Shown piece by piece: positions 10,001-22,919 of a stretch of 64,000 nucleotides of DNA. This stretch comes from Cytobacillus oceanisediminis (GTDB lineage: Bacteria; Bacillota; Bacilli; Bacillales; Cytobacillaceae): the NCBI RefSeq assembly GCF_022811925.1, contig NZ_CP065511.1:4519501-4583500 (forward strand). The letters are read 5' to 3'. The notes below the pieces were generated by a model. The model was not told where the DNA came from. It did not search any database and was given only the letters and a program-made list of their open reading frames with translations. The first letter of the stretch is position 1. Each line of letters opens with the position of its first letter. Made by a program: the position numbers and the translations under genes.

Positions 10001-11287
10001 TTATGCAACAGTCTTGCTATTTTCCACAAGGAAATCTACTGCTTTTTTAATTTGAAGATCTGCTTTTAGGCCTTCAAGGCTTCCAAGAGCTTGTGTGATC
10101 TGGTCAGCAGACATGTTGTACATTTCTGCCATTTTGTTAAGCTCTTCTGTAACTTCTTCATCGCTTACTTCGATGTTTTCTGCGTTTGCGATTGCTTCAA
10201 GAGTCAGGTTAACGCGTACACGCTTTTCAGCTTCCTCTTTCATTTGCTCGCGCAGTGCAGCTTCATCCTGTCCGGAGAACTGGAAGTATAGTTCAAGATT
10301 CATGCCTTGCATTTGCAGACGCTGTTCGAACTCCTGCATCATGCGGTTAACTTCTGTGTCAACCATTGCAGCTGGAATTTCCATTTCTGCATTAGCAGCT
10401 GCTGCTTCAACAACAGTATCGCGGACATGGTGCTCAGCTTCATGCTTCTTGCTTTCTTCTAAGCGAGTTTTGATTTTTTCTTTTAATGCATCCAAAGTTT
10501 CAACTTCTTCGTCTGCATCTTTAGCAAACTCATCATCCAGCTCAGGAAGCTGTTTTGTTTTGATTTCATGTACAGTTACTTTGAATGTTGCAGGCTTTCC
10601 AGCTAGCTCGGCAGCATGGTATTCCTCTGGGAAAGTAACTTCAACTTCCTTAGATTCTCCAGCAGCAGTTCCAGTCAATTGGTCTTCAAAGCCAGGGATG
10701 AACTGTCCTGAACCAAGTTCAAGTGAGTAGTTCTCAGCTTTTCCGCCTTCGAAAGCTTCGCCATCAACGAATCCTTCAAAGTCCATAACAACTGTATCGC
10801 CAGTTTCAGCTTTTCCTTCTTCTTTAACGGCAAGTTCAGCTTGTCTTTCCTGAAGTGAAGTTAGCTCGCTGTTAACATCTTCATCCGTAACGTTTGTTTC
10901 AAGAGGCTTGACTTCAAGGCCTTTGTATTCGCCAAGCTTTACTTCAGGCTTAACAGTAACTGTAGCTTTGAAGATAAGGTTTTTTCCTTTTTCGATTTGC
11001 TCAACATCGATTTCAGGACGATCTACCGGCTCAATGCCTGTTTCGTCGATTGCATTAGCATAAGCTTCTGGAAGAAGATAATCTACTGCATCCTGGTATA
11101 AAGATTCAACTCCGAAACGCTTTTCAAACATTCCGCGAGGCATTTTTCCTTTACGGAATCCTGGGACGTTTACTTGCTTAACTACTTTTTTAAATGCAGC
11201 GTCTAAGCCTTCGTTCACTTTCTCTGCATCTACTTCAATTGTAAGAACCCCGCGGTTCCCTTCTAACTTTTCAAATTTAGCAGACAT
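10001..11287 (-). CDS. tig: Trigger factor (ribosome-associated chaperone, PPIase)
   Basis: A 428-residue chaperone that binds at the ribosome exit tunnel and assists folding of nascent chains. The ribosome-binding signature GFRKGKMP is at 43-50, a FKBP-like peptidyl-prolyl isomerase domain is at about 160-245, and the rest is the helical substrate-cradling C-terminal domain. I take the ATG at 11287 ([10 protein letters not shown]), which has GGAGGG 10 bp upstream. An in-frame TTG at 11305 overlaps that ribosome binding site and is unlikely to be used. Confidence 0.97.
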   Translation of the reverse strand: MSAKFEKLEGNRGVLTIEVDAEKVNEGLDAAFKKVVKQVNVPGFRKGKMPRGMFEKRFGVESLYQDAVDYLLPEAYANAIDETGIEPVDRPEIDVEQIEKGKNLIFKATVTVKPEVKLGEYKGLEVKPLETNVTDEDVNSELTSLQERQAELAVKEEGKAETGDTVVMDFEGFVDGEAFEGGKAENYSLELGSGQFIPGFEDQLTGTAAGESKEVEVTFPEEYHAAELAGKPATFKVTVHEIKTKQLPELDDEFAKDADEEVETLDALKEKIKTRLEESKKHEAEHHVRDTVVEAAAANAEMEIPAAMVDTEVNRMMQEFEQRLQMQGMNLELYFQFSGQDEAALREQMKEEAEKRVRVNLTLEAIANAENIEVSDEEVTEELNKMAEMYNMSADQITQALGSLEGLKADLQIKKAVDFLVENSKTVA

Positions 11288-11448
11288 ACAATCATTTCCC
11301 TCCAAAAATCTATTATCATTTCATTCAACACAGAATGTTATGAATATCTCTTGTTTCTCAAGCCATATCCATTAAATAAAAATGTATATATACACATAAT
11401 ACAACCATTATATTATAACATACACTCTCTGTCTTTCAACATTGAAGG

Positions 11449-12477
11449 CTAAATATTGGGATAAGAAATTTCTTCTATCTTTCTTATAAAGGCAAGAGCC
11501 TGTTCAATTTCCTCTTCTGGAGCTTCATAAATATCTCCCAGTTTGCTGAAAGAACTGGCCAAACCATGGTACTCATATGAAAGCATATGGTATGCCGCCG
11601 CCCAGGAAGCAGCGTTATCCGGTGAGGCTTCAAGCGGATATAGCAGGAAAAATTGCCTTTCTGCAAGGCTCTTTGTATTTTCATATAATACCGGATCTTC
11701 CTGCTCGAGCTGAATCCCCAGTTTATTGACTATTTTTAACAGCATCGGCTGCTGATGTACCGGTGGGAGTTCATCAGGAATAACCCGAACGCTTTTATTA
11801 AATTTCCGAATCCGTACATATTTATCATACCCATGCTCGGTAAGCACATTTAACAGCATCGTTTTAAAGAAAGGATTACCGTCATGAGCTTCAAGATATG
11901 CTTTAATATCCTCTATATATGGCCTGATATTATGTTCTGCCAGCTGTGCAGCGATCTGCATTTGGTCATGCTGATCCTGGTAGGAGAACAGATTGAGCTT
12001 CCTGTCCTTGAATTCCTCCATTTCAGGTGCTTCAATCTCGGCTTCAGAAGGTGAAGCAGCCATCTTTCTGCTGAACTCAAGCATTTTGCTAAAATGCTCA
12101 AACTTCTCCTTCGGGATCTCCCTCTCTTCAAGCAAAACTTCAATCATTGCTGCAATCTCGCTGTATTGATGCAGCTGCACAAGGATCATTAAATAAAGAT
12201 CCATTACTTGTATGTAATCCCCAATGCCTGTCTGGAGCATTTTATTAGCCAGTTCTTTCGCTTTTTCCAACGCTCCCGCTTCATAATATGCCAGAACAAG
12301 CCCGATATGGACATCGGTATTCTCAGGCTCCATCTCCAGTGCTTCTTCAAAGAACTGGATCGATTCCTGATACCTTTTCTGCTGAAGGGACTCCAGCCCC
12401 TTTTCCAGCAGTCTTTTCTCAAGGCCGGGAAATAGAATGATTTTATTGTTTTGTTTTTTCCGTTCCCGCTTTCCCAT
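11449..12477 (-). CDS. ysoA: TPR-repeat protein YsoA
   Basis: A 342-residue soluble protein. Tetratricopeptide-like helix pairs are visible near residues 18-55 (QQKRYQESIQFFEEALEMEP) and 58-95, with further helical regions after. The first 15 residues are strongly basic and hydrophilic. Its place between tig and leuD and its length match B. subtilis YsoA. Function unknown in that organism; a protein-protein scaffold is the usual inference for TPR proteins. Confidence 0.88.
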   Translation of the reverse strand: MGKRERKKQNNKIILFPGLEKRLLEKGLESLQQKRYQESIQFFEEALEMEPENTDVHIGLVLAYYEAGALEKAKELANKMLQTGIGDYIQVMDLYLMILVQLHQYSEIAAMIEVLLEEREIPKEKFEHFSKMLEFSRKMAASPSEAEIEAPEMEEFKDRKLNLFSYQDQHDQMQIAAQLAEHNIRPYIEDIKAYLEAHDGNPFFKTMLLNVLTEHGYDKYVRIRKFNKSVRVIPDELPPVHQQPMLLKIVNKLGIQLEQEDPVLYENTKSLAERQFFLLYPLEASPDNAASWAAAYHMLSYEYHGLASSFSKLGDIYEAPEEEIEQALAFIRKIEEISYPNI

Positions 12478-12536
12478 GCTAGTACCGCCTCAACTTATAT
12501 TTTTGAAGTTAGTGTAGCATGAATCAGCAGAAAAAC

Positions 12537-12570
12537 AAAAAGATTCATGGTTTACCGCCATGAATCTTTC
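12537..12570 (-). terminator. Terminator of the ilv-leu operon
   Basis: Stem AAAGATTCATGG / CCATGAATCTTT followed by a T-rich tract, just beyond the leuD stop. Confidence 0.9.
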
Positions 12571-12578
12571 ATACATTC

Positions 12579-13172
12579 TTACTGTACAGCTAACTGTTTT
12601 TCTTCAAAAGTTGAAATGCTTGTTTCCAATTGAAGGGTAATCTCTATTTCATCCCAGCCATTAATCAGCATTTTTTTCCAGTAATCATTTATAGAGAATG
12701 ATGCTGAAAAATTATGTTCATCTTCAATTACTTGATTCTTCAAATCAACCTTCAATTCGTATGGCTGGCTTTTAGCACGCTTGAGCAGATATTCGACTGT
12801 TTCAGCCGGAAGAGTGATTGGCAAAAGTCCATTTTTTAAGCAATTTTGATGAAAAATATCAGCAAATGAAGGGGCAATGATGACTTTAAAGCCATAATCT
12901 CCTAAAGCCCATGGTGCATGCTCCCTCGAAGAACCGCAGCCGAAGTTTTCATTTGCAATGAGGATAGGGGCACCCTGGTTTTCTTCCTTATTCAACTCAA
13001 ACTCAGGGTTAGGCAAACCATCTTTTGTAAATCTCCAGTCATAGAACAAATACTGTCCAAACCCCGTTTTCTCAATTCTTTTAAGAAATTGCTTGGGGAT
13101 AATCTGATCGGTATCCACATTTGCTCTATCTAAAGCAGCAGCTTTCCCTTGCAGTGTTTTAAATCCGCTCAT
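12579..13172 (-). CDS. leuD: 3-isopropylmalate dehydratase small subunit
   Basis: Small subunit of isopropylmalate isomerase, converting 2- to 3-isopropylmalate in leucine synthesis together with LeuC. The start is the ATG at 13172 (MSGFKTLQGK) behind GGAGGAG; 197 residues, near the B. subtilis length. The swivelling-domain signatures DTDQIIPKQFL and NFGCGSSREHAPWAL are present. Last gene of the operon, 16 bp behind leuC. Confidence 0.97.
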   Translation of the reverse strand: MSGFKTLQGKAAALDRANVDTDQIIPKQFLKRIEKTGFGQYLFYDWRFTKDGLPNPEFELNKEENQGAPILIANENFGCGSSREHAPWALGDYGFKVIIAPSFADIFHQNCLKNGLLPITLPAETVEYLLKRAKSQPYELKVDLKNQVIEDEHNFSASFSINDYWKKMLINGWDEIEITLQLETSISTFEEKQLAVQ

Positions 13173-13188
13173 TTTGTTCTCCTCCTTC

Positions 13189-14604
13189 TTATTGAACTGT
13201 TTCTGCGCTAAGCAAAGCACCTACATCCACAAAATGTCCGTACAAAGCTGCAGCCGCCGCCATTAATGGACTGACAAGATGTGTTCTGGCCCCTGATCCC
13301 TGGCGTCCTTCAAAATTTCGGTTTGATGTTGAGGCACAATGCTCGCCGCTTGGCACAATATCATTATTCATGCTCAAACACATGCTGCAGCCTGATTCCC
13401 TCCATTCAAAACCAGCCTGCTTAAAGATAAGATCCAGTCCTTCAGCCTCCGCCTGTTTTTTGACCTGCTGTGACCCTGGAACAACAAGTGCACGGACTTG
13501 AGGATGAACCTTCTTCCCTCTAATTATTTCTGCGGCCTGTTTTAAGTCTTCCAGCCGGGAATTTGTGCAGGACCCGATGAAAACATGCTGAATCTGAATG
13601 TCTTCAATTTTCTGCCCTTCCTGCAGCCCCATATAATCTAAAGCTCTGGATAGTGATTTTTGTTCAAGCTCGTTTTTGCATTCCTCAAGTTTTGGAAGTT
13701 GTTCATTCACTTTGGAAGTCATAGAAGGATTCGTCCCCCAGCTGACCATTGGCGCAATATCTGCTGCATCAATTTGAATGGTTTTATCGTATGCCGCATC
13801 AGGATCGGATACAAGTTCTTTCCAATTATCGACAGCCTGCGTAAATTCAGCTCCTGCTGGTGCATACTTCCGCCCCTGCAGATACGCAAACGTCGTTTCA
13901 TCAGGACTGACAAGCCCCGCCCTTGCTCCTCCTTCAATGGACATATTGCAAATCGTCATTCTTTCTTCCATTGACATTTTCGCAATGGCATCCCCGCAAT
14001 ATTCAATAATATGGCCCGTACCAAAGCCAATTCCGTTTTTGGCAATAATATAAAGTATGACATCTTTAGCGGTAACACCCTTTTTCAGCTCGCCATTTAT
14101 CTCCATTTTTAATGTTTTAGGCTTGCTTTGCCATAAAGTCTGGGTAGCCATGACATGCTCCACTTCACTTGTTCCAATGCCAAACGCTATTGATCCAAAA
14201 GCTCCATGAGTGGATGTATGGCTGTCACCGCAAACAATTGTCATGCCTGGCTGAGTAAGCCCCAGCTCCGGCCCGATCACATGGACTATCCCCTGTTCAG
14301 GACTATCCAGCCCGGCAAGAGGGATGCCGAATTCCAAACAGTTTTTTTCCAAAGTGGTCATTTGGTTCAGTGCAACAGGATCATTGATGACTTTTCGGTT
14401 ATCAGTAGGAATATTGTGGTCAACTGTAGCAAACGTTTTATCAGGCCTTCTGACTTTTCTGTTTTTCATTCTTAAACCTGAAAAAGCTTGAGGGGATGTA
14501 ACTTCGTGCACTAAGTGGAGGTCTATGTACATCAAATCCGGCTTCCCCTCTTCCCTGTGGACTACATGCTTTTCCCAAATCTTATCTATTATTGATTTTC
14601 CCAT
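13189..14604 (-). CDS. leuC: 3-isopropylmalate dehydratase large subunit
   Basis: Aconitase-family large subunit of isopropylmalate isomerase, carrying the [4Fe-4S] cluster. It has [12 protein letters not shown], the cluster cysteine in FIGSCTNSR, and the pair in CSMCL. 471 residues from the ATG at 14604, which follows AAGGGAG; the longer frame to 14634 has no ribosome binding site. A terminator-like hairpin stands between leuB and this gene. Confidence 0.97.
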   Translation of the reverse strand: MGKSIIDKIWEKHVVHREEGKPDLMYIDLHLVHEVTSPQAFSGLRMKNRKVRRPDKTFATVDHNIPTDNRKVINDPVALNQMTTLEKNCLEFGIPLAGLDSPEQGIVHVIGPELGLTQPGMTIVCGDSHTSTHGAFGSIAFGIGTSEVEHVMATQTLWQSKPKTLKMEINGELKKGVTAKDVILYIIAKNGIGFGTGHIIEYCGDAIAKMSMEERMTICNMSIEGGARAGLVSPDETTFAYLQGRKYAPAGAEFTQAVDNWKELVSDPDAAYDKTIQIDAADIAPMVSWGTNPSMTSKVNEQLPKLEECKNELEQKSLSRALDYMGLQEGQKIEDIQIQHVFIGSCTNSRLEDLKQAAEIIRGKKVHPQVRALVVPGSQQVKKQAEAEGLDLIFKQAGFEWRESGCSMCLSMNNDIVPSGEHCASTSNRNFEGRQGSGARTHLVSPLMAAAAALYGHFVDVGALLSAETVQ

Positions 14605-14628
14605 TCTGTTCCACTCCCTTTTTAAAAG

Positions 14629-14654
14629 AAACACGGCCGATGAAGGCCGTGTCC
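14629..14654 (-). terminator. Terminator-like or processing hairpin between leuB and leuC
   Basis: Perfect 8-bp stem ACACGGCC / GGCCGTGT with a 6-base loop, followed on the minus strand by TTCTTTT. It lies inside the operon, about 25 bp before the leuC start, so it may attenuate transcription or protect a processed 3' end. Confidence 0.6.
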
Positions 14655-14701
14655 CAGTTTATAAAATCAGCTGAAACTGTGTCCAGCCATCATTTCAGCT
14701 T

Positions 14702-15814
14702 TTATGCATAAGCCCCCATAATATTAAGAATAGCTTCGTTATCCAAAAGGGTAGCCTTTACCTCTTCAATCATTTCAGAAGTAGTAACCACCTTTTTTCC
14801 AAATGAAACAATATCTCTTGTACGATAGCCAGCTTCAAGCACTTGATTAACAGCATTTTCAACCGCTTCAGCTTCCTCTTCCATTCCGAAAGATAAGCGA
14901 AGCATCATGGCTGCTGATAAAATCATGGCAATAGGATTGGCTGCATTCTTCCCTTGAATATCCGGTGCTGAACCATGGATTGGTTCGTATAAATAAGGCC
15001 CGTTTTCCGAAATGCTGGCAGAAGGAAGCATCCCTAAAGAGCCAGTCAATACAGAAGCTTCATCGCTCAAAATATCACCAAACATATTTTCCGTTACTAC
15101 AACATCGAATTGCTTCGGATTTTTAATCATTTGCATCGCTGCATTGTCAACAAGCATATGCTCCAATGCCACTTCCGGATATTGCTTTGCAATGTCCTCC
15201 GCTACCTCTCTCCACATTCGGCTTGATTCCAGGACATTGGCCTTGTCAACAGAAGTCACCTTGCCACGGCGGCTTCCGGCAAGTTCAAAGGCCAGTTTAA
15301 TGACACGCCGCATTTCTTCTTTTTGATAAAACAATGTATCTACCACAGCATCTTTTCCGTTTTGCTGGGTCCTCTCGCTTGGCTTTCCGAAATACAGGCC
15401 GCCAGTTAATTCCCTGACCATCAGCATATCCACACCTTCAATTACTTCATTTTTTAATGGGGAAGTATCAGAAAGGCTGGAATAATATTGAGTTGGCCGC
15501 AGATTTGCATAGAGATTCAATTCCTTGCGGATCTTCAAGAGACCCTTTTCAGGACGAAGGTGGGGAGGCTGCCGGTCCCATTTAGGCCCTCCAACCGCTC
15601 CCAGCATGACCGCATCGCTTTCTTTGCAAAGCTCCAGCGTTTCATCAGGCAGTGGAGTTCCGGCTGCATCAATAGCAGAACCGCCAATTTTGCCATATGA
15701 AAATTGGAATTGATGTCCGAACCGTTCTCCAACGGCCTGCAGGACTTCAATTGCTCCCTTCACCACTTCTTTGCCGATCCCATCTCCTGGAAGTACTGCG
15801 ATACGTTTTTTCAT
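14702..15814 (-). CDS. leuB: 3-isopropylmalate dehydrogenase
   Basis: NAD-dependent oxidative decarboxylation of 3-isopropylmalate in leucine synthesis. 370 residues with the decarboxylating-dehydrogenase hallmarks: N-terminal AVLPGDGIGKEV, RELTGGLYFG, DNAAMQ, the NMFGDILSDEAS metal/NADH region and GSAPDIQGK. ATG start behind GGAGGG. The 112-bp gap to leuA contains a GC-rich patch (CCGCGGGGAGGA) reminiscent of repeat family B. Confidence 0.97.
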   Translation of the reverse strand: MKKRIAVLPGDGIGKEVVKGAIEVLQAVGERFGHQFQFSYGKIGGSAIDAAGTPLPDETLELCKESDAVMLGAVGGPKWDRQPPHLRPEKGLLKIRKELNLYANLRPTQYYSSLSDTSPLKNEVIEGVDMLMVRELTGGLYFGKPSERTQQNGKDAVVDTLFYQKEEMRRVIKLAFELAGSRRGKVTSVDKANVLESSRMWREVAEDIAKQYPEVALEHMLVDNAAMQMIKNPKQFDVVVTENMFGDILSDEASVLTGSLGMLPSASISENGPYLYEPIHGSAPDIQGKNAANPIAMILSAAMMLRLSFGMEEEAEAVENAVNQVLEAGYRTRDIVSFGKKVVTTSEMIEEVKATLLDNEAILNIMGAYA

Positions 15815-15926
15815 TTTTAATCCCTCCGTCTGTTTTTTTGTTTATGCTTATAGATTATTGTTTTGGTTATATTGATTTCAGCATGGGGCACTAAAGCGAA
15901 CCCGCGGGGAGGAAAGGGAGCTTCTA

Positions 15927-18483
<2,557 letters not shown>

Positions 18484-18531
18484 TTATCTTCCTCTCAGAT
18501 TAAATTATTTTTATTTTAGTAGTAGAATTTA

Positions 18532-19050
18532 TTAAACAATAGAATATGACTTGGACTGCTGGGAAGTACGCTGTGTTCCTCTAGGGAATGCCGTTGTTCC
18601 CGTCCGGGCAAGCTCTTTGATTCCATATGGCTTAATGAGTTCAATGAAAGCTTCTACTTTATCAGATTCACCTGTAATCTGAACGGTCATGCTATCCTTG
18701 CTGACATCTATAACAGAAGCTCTGAACGGTTCAATTAAAGAGTAAATTTCATTTCTGGTATAAGGGACCGCCTGAACTTTAATGAGGGCGAGCTCTCTTG
18801 CCACTATCGATTGATCCGTGATATCAGTCACTTTTATCACATCGATTTGCTTGTTTAGCTGTTTTGTAATTTGTTCACTGGCACTGGAGTCCTCAACATG
18901 GACCACACAAGTGATGCGCGACATCCCTTCATGTTCGGACAGGCCAACTGAAATGCTCTCAATATTAAAGTTTCTTTTGGAAAATAAATTAGTGATTCTG
19001 TTTAGAACACCCGGCCGATTCATAACAGTCAGGCATATGACTCTTTTCAT
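18532..19050 (-). CDS. ilvH: Acetolactate synthase small (regulatory) subunit
   Basis: 172 residues. An N-terminal ACT domain (about 3-75) confers valine feedback control on IlvB, and a C-terminal ALS_ss_C domain follows. It overlaps the ilvB stop by 4 bp, which indicates coupled translation of the two subunits. Confidence 0.97.
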   Translation of the reverse strand: MKRVICLTVMNRPGVLNRITNLFSKRNFNIESISVGLSEHEGMSRITCVVHVEDSSASEQITKQLNKQIDVIKVTDITDQSIVARELALIKVQAVPYTRNEIYSLIEPFRASVIDVSKDSMTVQITGESDKVEAFIELIKPYGIKELARTGTTAFPRGTQRTSQQSKSYSIV

Positions 19051-20768
19051 GGTTTTACACCTGCCATTTCATGAAGTCCTTTTCCAGGTGCAATCATCGG
19101 ATACACATTTTCATCCGGATCCACCCGGAAATCGATAAGTACTGGTTCGCGGTTATGAAGCACTTCATCCAATAACTCTTCAGCTTCTTCTTCAGATTGA
19201 ATGACATATCCTTTTATTCCGTAAGCTTCTGCCAATTTTACGAAAGATGGCTGTACCGGGATTTTGCTGTGAGAGAAACGGGATTCATAAAAGATCTCCT
19301 GCCATTGCCTAACCATGCCAAGGGCCATATTATTAAAAATGATAATTTTCACCGGCAGGTTCATTTCCTGTATAATGGCAAGCTCCTGCGTTGACATTTG
19401 AAACCCTCCATCTCCGCAAATAGCGAGTACACAAGCTTCCGGGTCGGCCAACTGAGCTCCGATGCTGGCAGGGAAACCAAATCCCATTGTTCCAAGCCCT
19501 CCTGAAGTCACCCATCTGTCTGCCTTATTAAAGCGGTAGTATTGGGCTGCCCACATTTGATGCTGTCCTACGTCTGTAACGACGATGGCATTCCCTTCCG
19601 TTTTTGAATGGAGCATTTCCATGACTTTCTGGGGCTTCAATCGTCCAGACTCTTTATCATAGAAATATGGATATTCCTTCTGCCACCTCAGGATGGTTTC
19701 CATCCATTCTTTATGGGCCGGTGGTTTTCCATCCTGCAGAATCAGCTGCTCAAGAGCTTCTTTTGCATCTGCCACAATCGGAATGGACGTTGGAACGTTC
19801 TTGCCTATTTCAGCAGGATCAATATCAATATGGGCGACTGTTGCATGTGGCGCAAAATGCTGTAAGTTTCCTGTTAATCTGTCATCAAAGCGGGCTCCAA
19901 TATTTATCAGCAAGTCACATTCTGTAAGTCCCATATTGGCTGCATAACAGCCATGCATCCCCGCCATTCCGATGAATAATGGATGATCTGCCGGGAATCC
20001 GCCGAGGCCCAGGAGTGTGTGAATAACAGGAATTCGCTGCTGCTCTGCGTACTCTTTTAATTCTTTGGATGCTCTTCCATGAAGCACGCCAGCACCAGCC
20101 AAGATGACAGGCTTTTTCGATCTGCTGACTGCTTCAGTTAATTTCCTTATTTGCAGGTAATTTGGTTTTAATGTCGGCTGATATCCCGGCAGATTCACTT
20201 CCTTTTCTTCCTCAGGCTGATCTGAGACTCCCGCAGCGATGTCTTTAGGGATATCGATCAGTACCGGTCCTGGCCTGCCAGTTGAAGCTATATAAAAAGC
20301 TTCTTTAACAATTCTCGGGATATCTTCAATGCTGCGGACCTGATAATTGTATTTTGTAATTGGAGTGGTTATCCCCAGGATATCTGCCTCCTGAAAGGCG
20401 TCTGATCCAATGACTCCCGTTGCCACCTGGCCTGTAAAAACAATCAGCGGAAGTGAATCCATCATTGCGTCTGCAAGCCCGGTAACAATATTAGTGGCCC
20501 CTGGTCCTGAAGTGGCAATTACAACACCCGGCTTTCCAGATATCCGGGCATACCCTTCAGCAGCATGAATTCCTCCCTGTTCATGACGCGGCAGCACATG
20601 AAGAATCTCTGAATGATACAGTTTGTCGTAGAGTGGAAGAACAGCTCCTCCAGGATAACCAAAAATCACTTCAACATTTTCTTTCTCCAAGGCTCTTAAT
20701 AACAGATCAGCACCGGTGACAGGATGTGTCTCCGTTTTTGTTTCTGTTAAGGCAGCTTCCTGCAGCAT
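19047..20768 (-). CDS. ilvB: Acetolactate synthase large (catalytic) subunit
   Basis: Thiamine diphosphate enzyme that forms acetolactate or acetohydroxybutyrate from pyruvate (and 2-ketobutyrate), first step of branched-chain amino acid synthesis. 573 residues: N-terminal pyrimidine-binding domain with catalytic Glu in [14 protein letters not shown], central FAD/structural domain, and C-terminal ThDP domain with GDGGFQMS and the closing NN. First gene of the operon, 10 bp behind GAGGAGG, directly after the T-box. Confidence 0.98.
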   Translation of the reverse strand: MLQEAALTETKTETHPVTGADLLLRALEKENVEVIFGYPGGAVLPLYDKLYHSEILHVLPRHEQGGIHAAEGYARISGKPGVVIATSGPGATNIVTGLADAMMDSLPLIVFTGQVATGVIGSDAFQEADILGITTPITKYNYQVRSIEDIPRIVKEAFYIASTGRPGPVLIDIPKDIAAGVSDQPEEEKEVNLPGYQPTLKPNYLQIRKLTEAVSRSKKPVILAGAGVLHGRASKELKEYAEQQRIPVIHTLLGLGGFPADHPLFIGMAGMHGCYAANMGLTECDLLINIGARFDDRLTGNLQHFAPHATVAHIDIDPAEIGKNVPTSIPIVADAKEALEQLILQDGKPPAHKEWMETILRWQKEYPYFYDKESGRLKPQKVMEMLHSKTEGNAIVVTDVGQHQMWAAQYYRFNKADRWVTSGGLGTMGFGFPASIGAQLADPEACVLAICGDGGFQMSTQELAIIQEMNLPVKIIIFNNMALGMVRQWQEIFYESRFSHSKIPVQPSFVKLAEAYGIKGYVIQSEEEAEELLDEVLHNREPVLIDFRVDPDENVYPMIAPGKGLHEMAGVKP

Positions 20769-20806
20769 TTGTTGATAACCTCCTCTTGTTTTTTATAACT
20801 CCAATA

Positions 20807-21118
20807 TAAAAAGCCCTTCCACCCCTAAAGACACCTATCGATTGTAGGTATAAGGGATGAAAAGGCTTTGATAACCTGTTCCACGGTACCACCCTGATTC
20901 ACGCTTATAGTGCGTGCACTCATGAACAGCCAAATGCTGTCCGTTTTGATAACGGGTGAAGAACACCCGGCAGCCCCTAATCGATCATCTTTCAGGACTG
21001 CGCTCAGAGGTGAGTTCATTTTAAGAGGGCATTACCGGTTTTCAGCAGATCCGGCTCTCTGTGAATGCCTGTCATAAAACTACTTATCCTCTTCTACGCT
21101 TTTCCTATTCGGAGTTAA
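20807..21118 (-). promoter_or_regulatory. Leucine T-box leader of ilvBHC-leuABCD
   Basis: Minus-strand leader with the T-box core GGTGGTACCGTGG at about 20882-20894, an intrinsic terminator (AAGCCCTTCC pairing with GGATGAAAAGGCTT, then a T-run, 20807-20870), an AAGTAG-type AGTA box in stem I, and a specifier stretch GAACTCACC whose CTC codon reads leucine. Uncharged tRNA-Leu is expected to favour antitermination. Location and specifier agree with the B. subtilis ilv-leu operon. Confidence 0.92.
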
Positions 21119-21252
21119 ACCCCTTAAAACATTAACGCTTTAAACCACTGAATTATTAAGTTAAAAAAATTCATATTGAGAGAGAGATTTCACTTAGATG
21201 AAGGTTATAATTCTATTTAACTTAAAGGTGTGAATTTCTTATATTGAGGACT

Positions 21253-21281
21253 ATCTTACGCCCATTTTTATCAGCCGTCAA
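21253..21281 (-). promoter_or_regulatory. Sigma-A promoter of the ilv-leu operon
   Basis: Minus strand TTGACG, 17 bp, TAAGAT. The expected start near 21246 gives a leader of about 480 bases that includes the whole T-box. Confidence 0.8.
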
Positions 21282-21373
21282 CACCCTTTTCGTGAATTAT
21301 TTGATAATTTCGATTAATCTGTTTTTCTGTATCCGCTTACATTGTTGATATATTCACATTCCCTGGAACAAAA

Positions 21374-21388
21374 AAATTTTAGAGAATT
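21374..21388 (-). promoter_or_regulatory. Candidate CodY-binding site
   Basis: AATTCTCTAAAATTT on the minus strand differs at three positions from the CodY consensus AATTTTCWGAAAATT. It lies about 95 bp upstream of the -35 box. CodY represses ilv-leu in B. subtilis; occupancy here is an inference. Confidence 0.45.
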
Positions 21389-21505
21389 TTTTAATTATGG
21401 GAGATGACAGCTGAAATGGGGTTCAAATATTAAGAGGTTTGCAAAGACGATTTAAGTATCGAGGGTTGCACTGGAAGACGCTGCCATTAAAAACTAAACT
21501 AAAAC

Positions 21506-21530
21506 AAAAAAACTCACCAAAATGGTGAGT
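21506..21530 (-). terminator. Terminator of the tRNA-Arg gene
   Basis: Stem ACTCACCA / TGGTGAGT followed by seven T on the minus strand, 44 bp past the tRNA. Confidence 0.88.
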
Positions 21531-21573
21531 AAGAATTCGGTAAGATATGTAGTGTTGCCAGATGTGTAAATGG

Positions 21574-21647
<74 letters not shown>

Positions 21648-21791
21648 GTATTGAATAATTTCACTTGATTGAGATTAATTAACTCAACGACAAGATTTAT
21701 TATATTAGACAAATGTTAAGAAGTCAACACTTTGTAAGATATTTTTTTATTATTGAGGGAAGACTGGCTTCCCTCTGTTATTATATTCAAA

Positions 21792-22310
21792 TTAATCGCT
21801 TTTTACCAGTGAAAAATTTTGTGTCAAATCAGGAATCTTCCCATTAGATAAGTCATACACATCCAGTGTAACATCTTTTCCCCTGGCTTCCAGTATGACA
21901 TATGTCTTTTCGTTTCTTCCTCTGGGTAGCCGTATGCTTCCAGGGTTAATAAATAATATCCCATCAGACAATTCAGCTCCCAGACCATGTGAATGGCCAA
22001 AACATACGATATCTACTTCCATTTCACGTGCCCTGTATGCCAGATTCATTAAGGTAGACTTAACGGAATATCTGTGGCCGTGTGTGACGAAAAAGCGGAT
22101 TCCCCCAGCTTCTTCTATTCTATCCTCCGGGAAAGCTGCCTCAAAGTCACAATTTCCTCTTACAGCAGCGTATCCTCTTAATGATTCATGATCTGCCTGA
22201 AGCTCAGAATCTCCGCAGTGAATCATCAAATCCATATCAGGATGCATTTCGCGAATTTGGCTGAGTTCAGAGGTTAACCCATGGCTATCACTGACAATCA
22301 GAACTTTCAT
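21792..22310 (-). CDS. ysnB: Metallophosphoesterase YsnB (YfcE/MJ0936 family)
   Basis: 172 residues of a calcineurin-like phosphoesterase with the metal-binding motifs SDSHG (7-11), HCGDSE, RGNCD, THGH and GHSH in order. Family members hydrolyse phosphodiesters in vitro; the cellular substrate is unknown. It overlaps rdgB by 4 bp and ends the rph-rdgB-ysnB cluster as in B. subtilis. Confidence 0.92.
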   Translation of the reverse strand: MKVLIVSDSHGLTSELSQIREMHPDMDLMIHCGDSELQADHESLRGYAAVRGNCDFEAAFPEDRIEEAGGIRFFVTHGHRYSVKSTLMNLAYRAREMEVDIVCFGHSHGLGAELSDGILFINPGSIRLPRGRNEKTYVILEARGKDVTLDVYDLSNGKIPDLTQNFSLVKSD

Positions 22311-22918
22311 GAGTTCTCAGCTCCGGCCATGAAAGAAGGAAGCAGCTCCTCCAGCTTTTTGAGAGCATTCGCCCTATGGCTGATCTGGCTTTTTTCCTCC
22401 GGCATTAATTCAGCCATTGCTTTGCCCTTAGCTTCTGCAAAAAAGATAGGATCATAGCCAAATCCATAAGTCCCTCTTTTTTCTCTTAAGATATGGCCTT
22501 CACAAGTTCCTGCAGCTGTTTCAGTAATTTTTCCGGGAGCAGCGATTGCAAGAGCGCAATAGAACCGAGCCTGCCGCTTATGATCCGGAATGCTTTCGAG
22601 CTCATCGAGAACCTTGTCCATGTTTTTCTGGTCGTTTTTTTCTTCGCCTGCATAGCGGGCGGAATAGATGCCTGGCTTTCCTCCAAGCGCATCAATGATT
22701 AGCCCCGAATCATCGGCAATTACCATTCTTCCAAAAGCTTTAGAAACGGCTTCCGCTTTAAGAATGGCATTCTCTTCAAACGTGCTTCCTGTTTCCTCTA
22801 CATCCTGAAAATCCGGATAATCCAGCATCGTTTTAACCTCATACCCAAGAGGCTTGAACATCCGTTCAAATTCTCTCGCTTTGCCCGCATTTTTAGTAGC
22901 GATAATAACTTCCTGCAT
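22307..22918 (-). CDS. rdgB: Non-canonical purine NTP pyrophosphatase (RdgB/HAM1)
   Basis: Removes dITP, ITP and XTP from the nucleotide pool. 203 residues from the ATG at 22918, which has GGGAGG upstream; the longer frame runs into rph. Signature IIATKNAGKAREF at the N-terminus, ADDSGL for metal binding, and FGYDPIF. One base separates it from the rph stop. Known as ysnA in B. subtilis. Confidence 0.96.
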   Translation of the reverse strand: MQEVIIATKNAGKAREFERMFKPLGYEVKTMLDYPDFQDVEETGSTFEENAILKAEAVSKAFGRMVIADDSGLIIDALGGKPGIYSARYAGEEKNDQKNMDKVLDELESIPDHKRQARFYCALAIAAPGKITETAAGTCEGHILREKRGTYGFGYDPIFFAEAKGKAMAELMPEEKSQISHRANALKKLEELLPSFMAGAENS

Positions 22919-22919
22919 G

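Noticed and set aside
10095..10730. 211-codon plus-strand ORF
   Set aside because: Lies antisense to tig, is serine-rich as a reverse shadow of an Ala/Glu-rich gene, and has no ribosome binding site.
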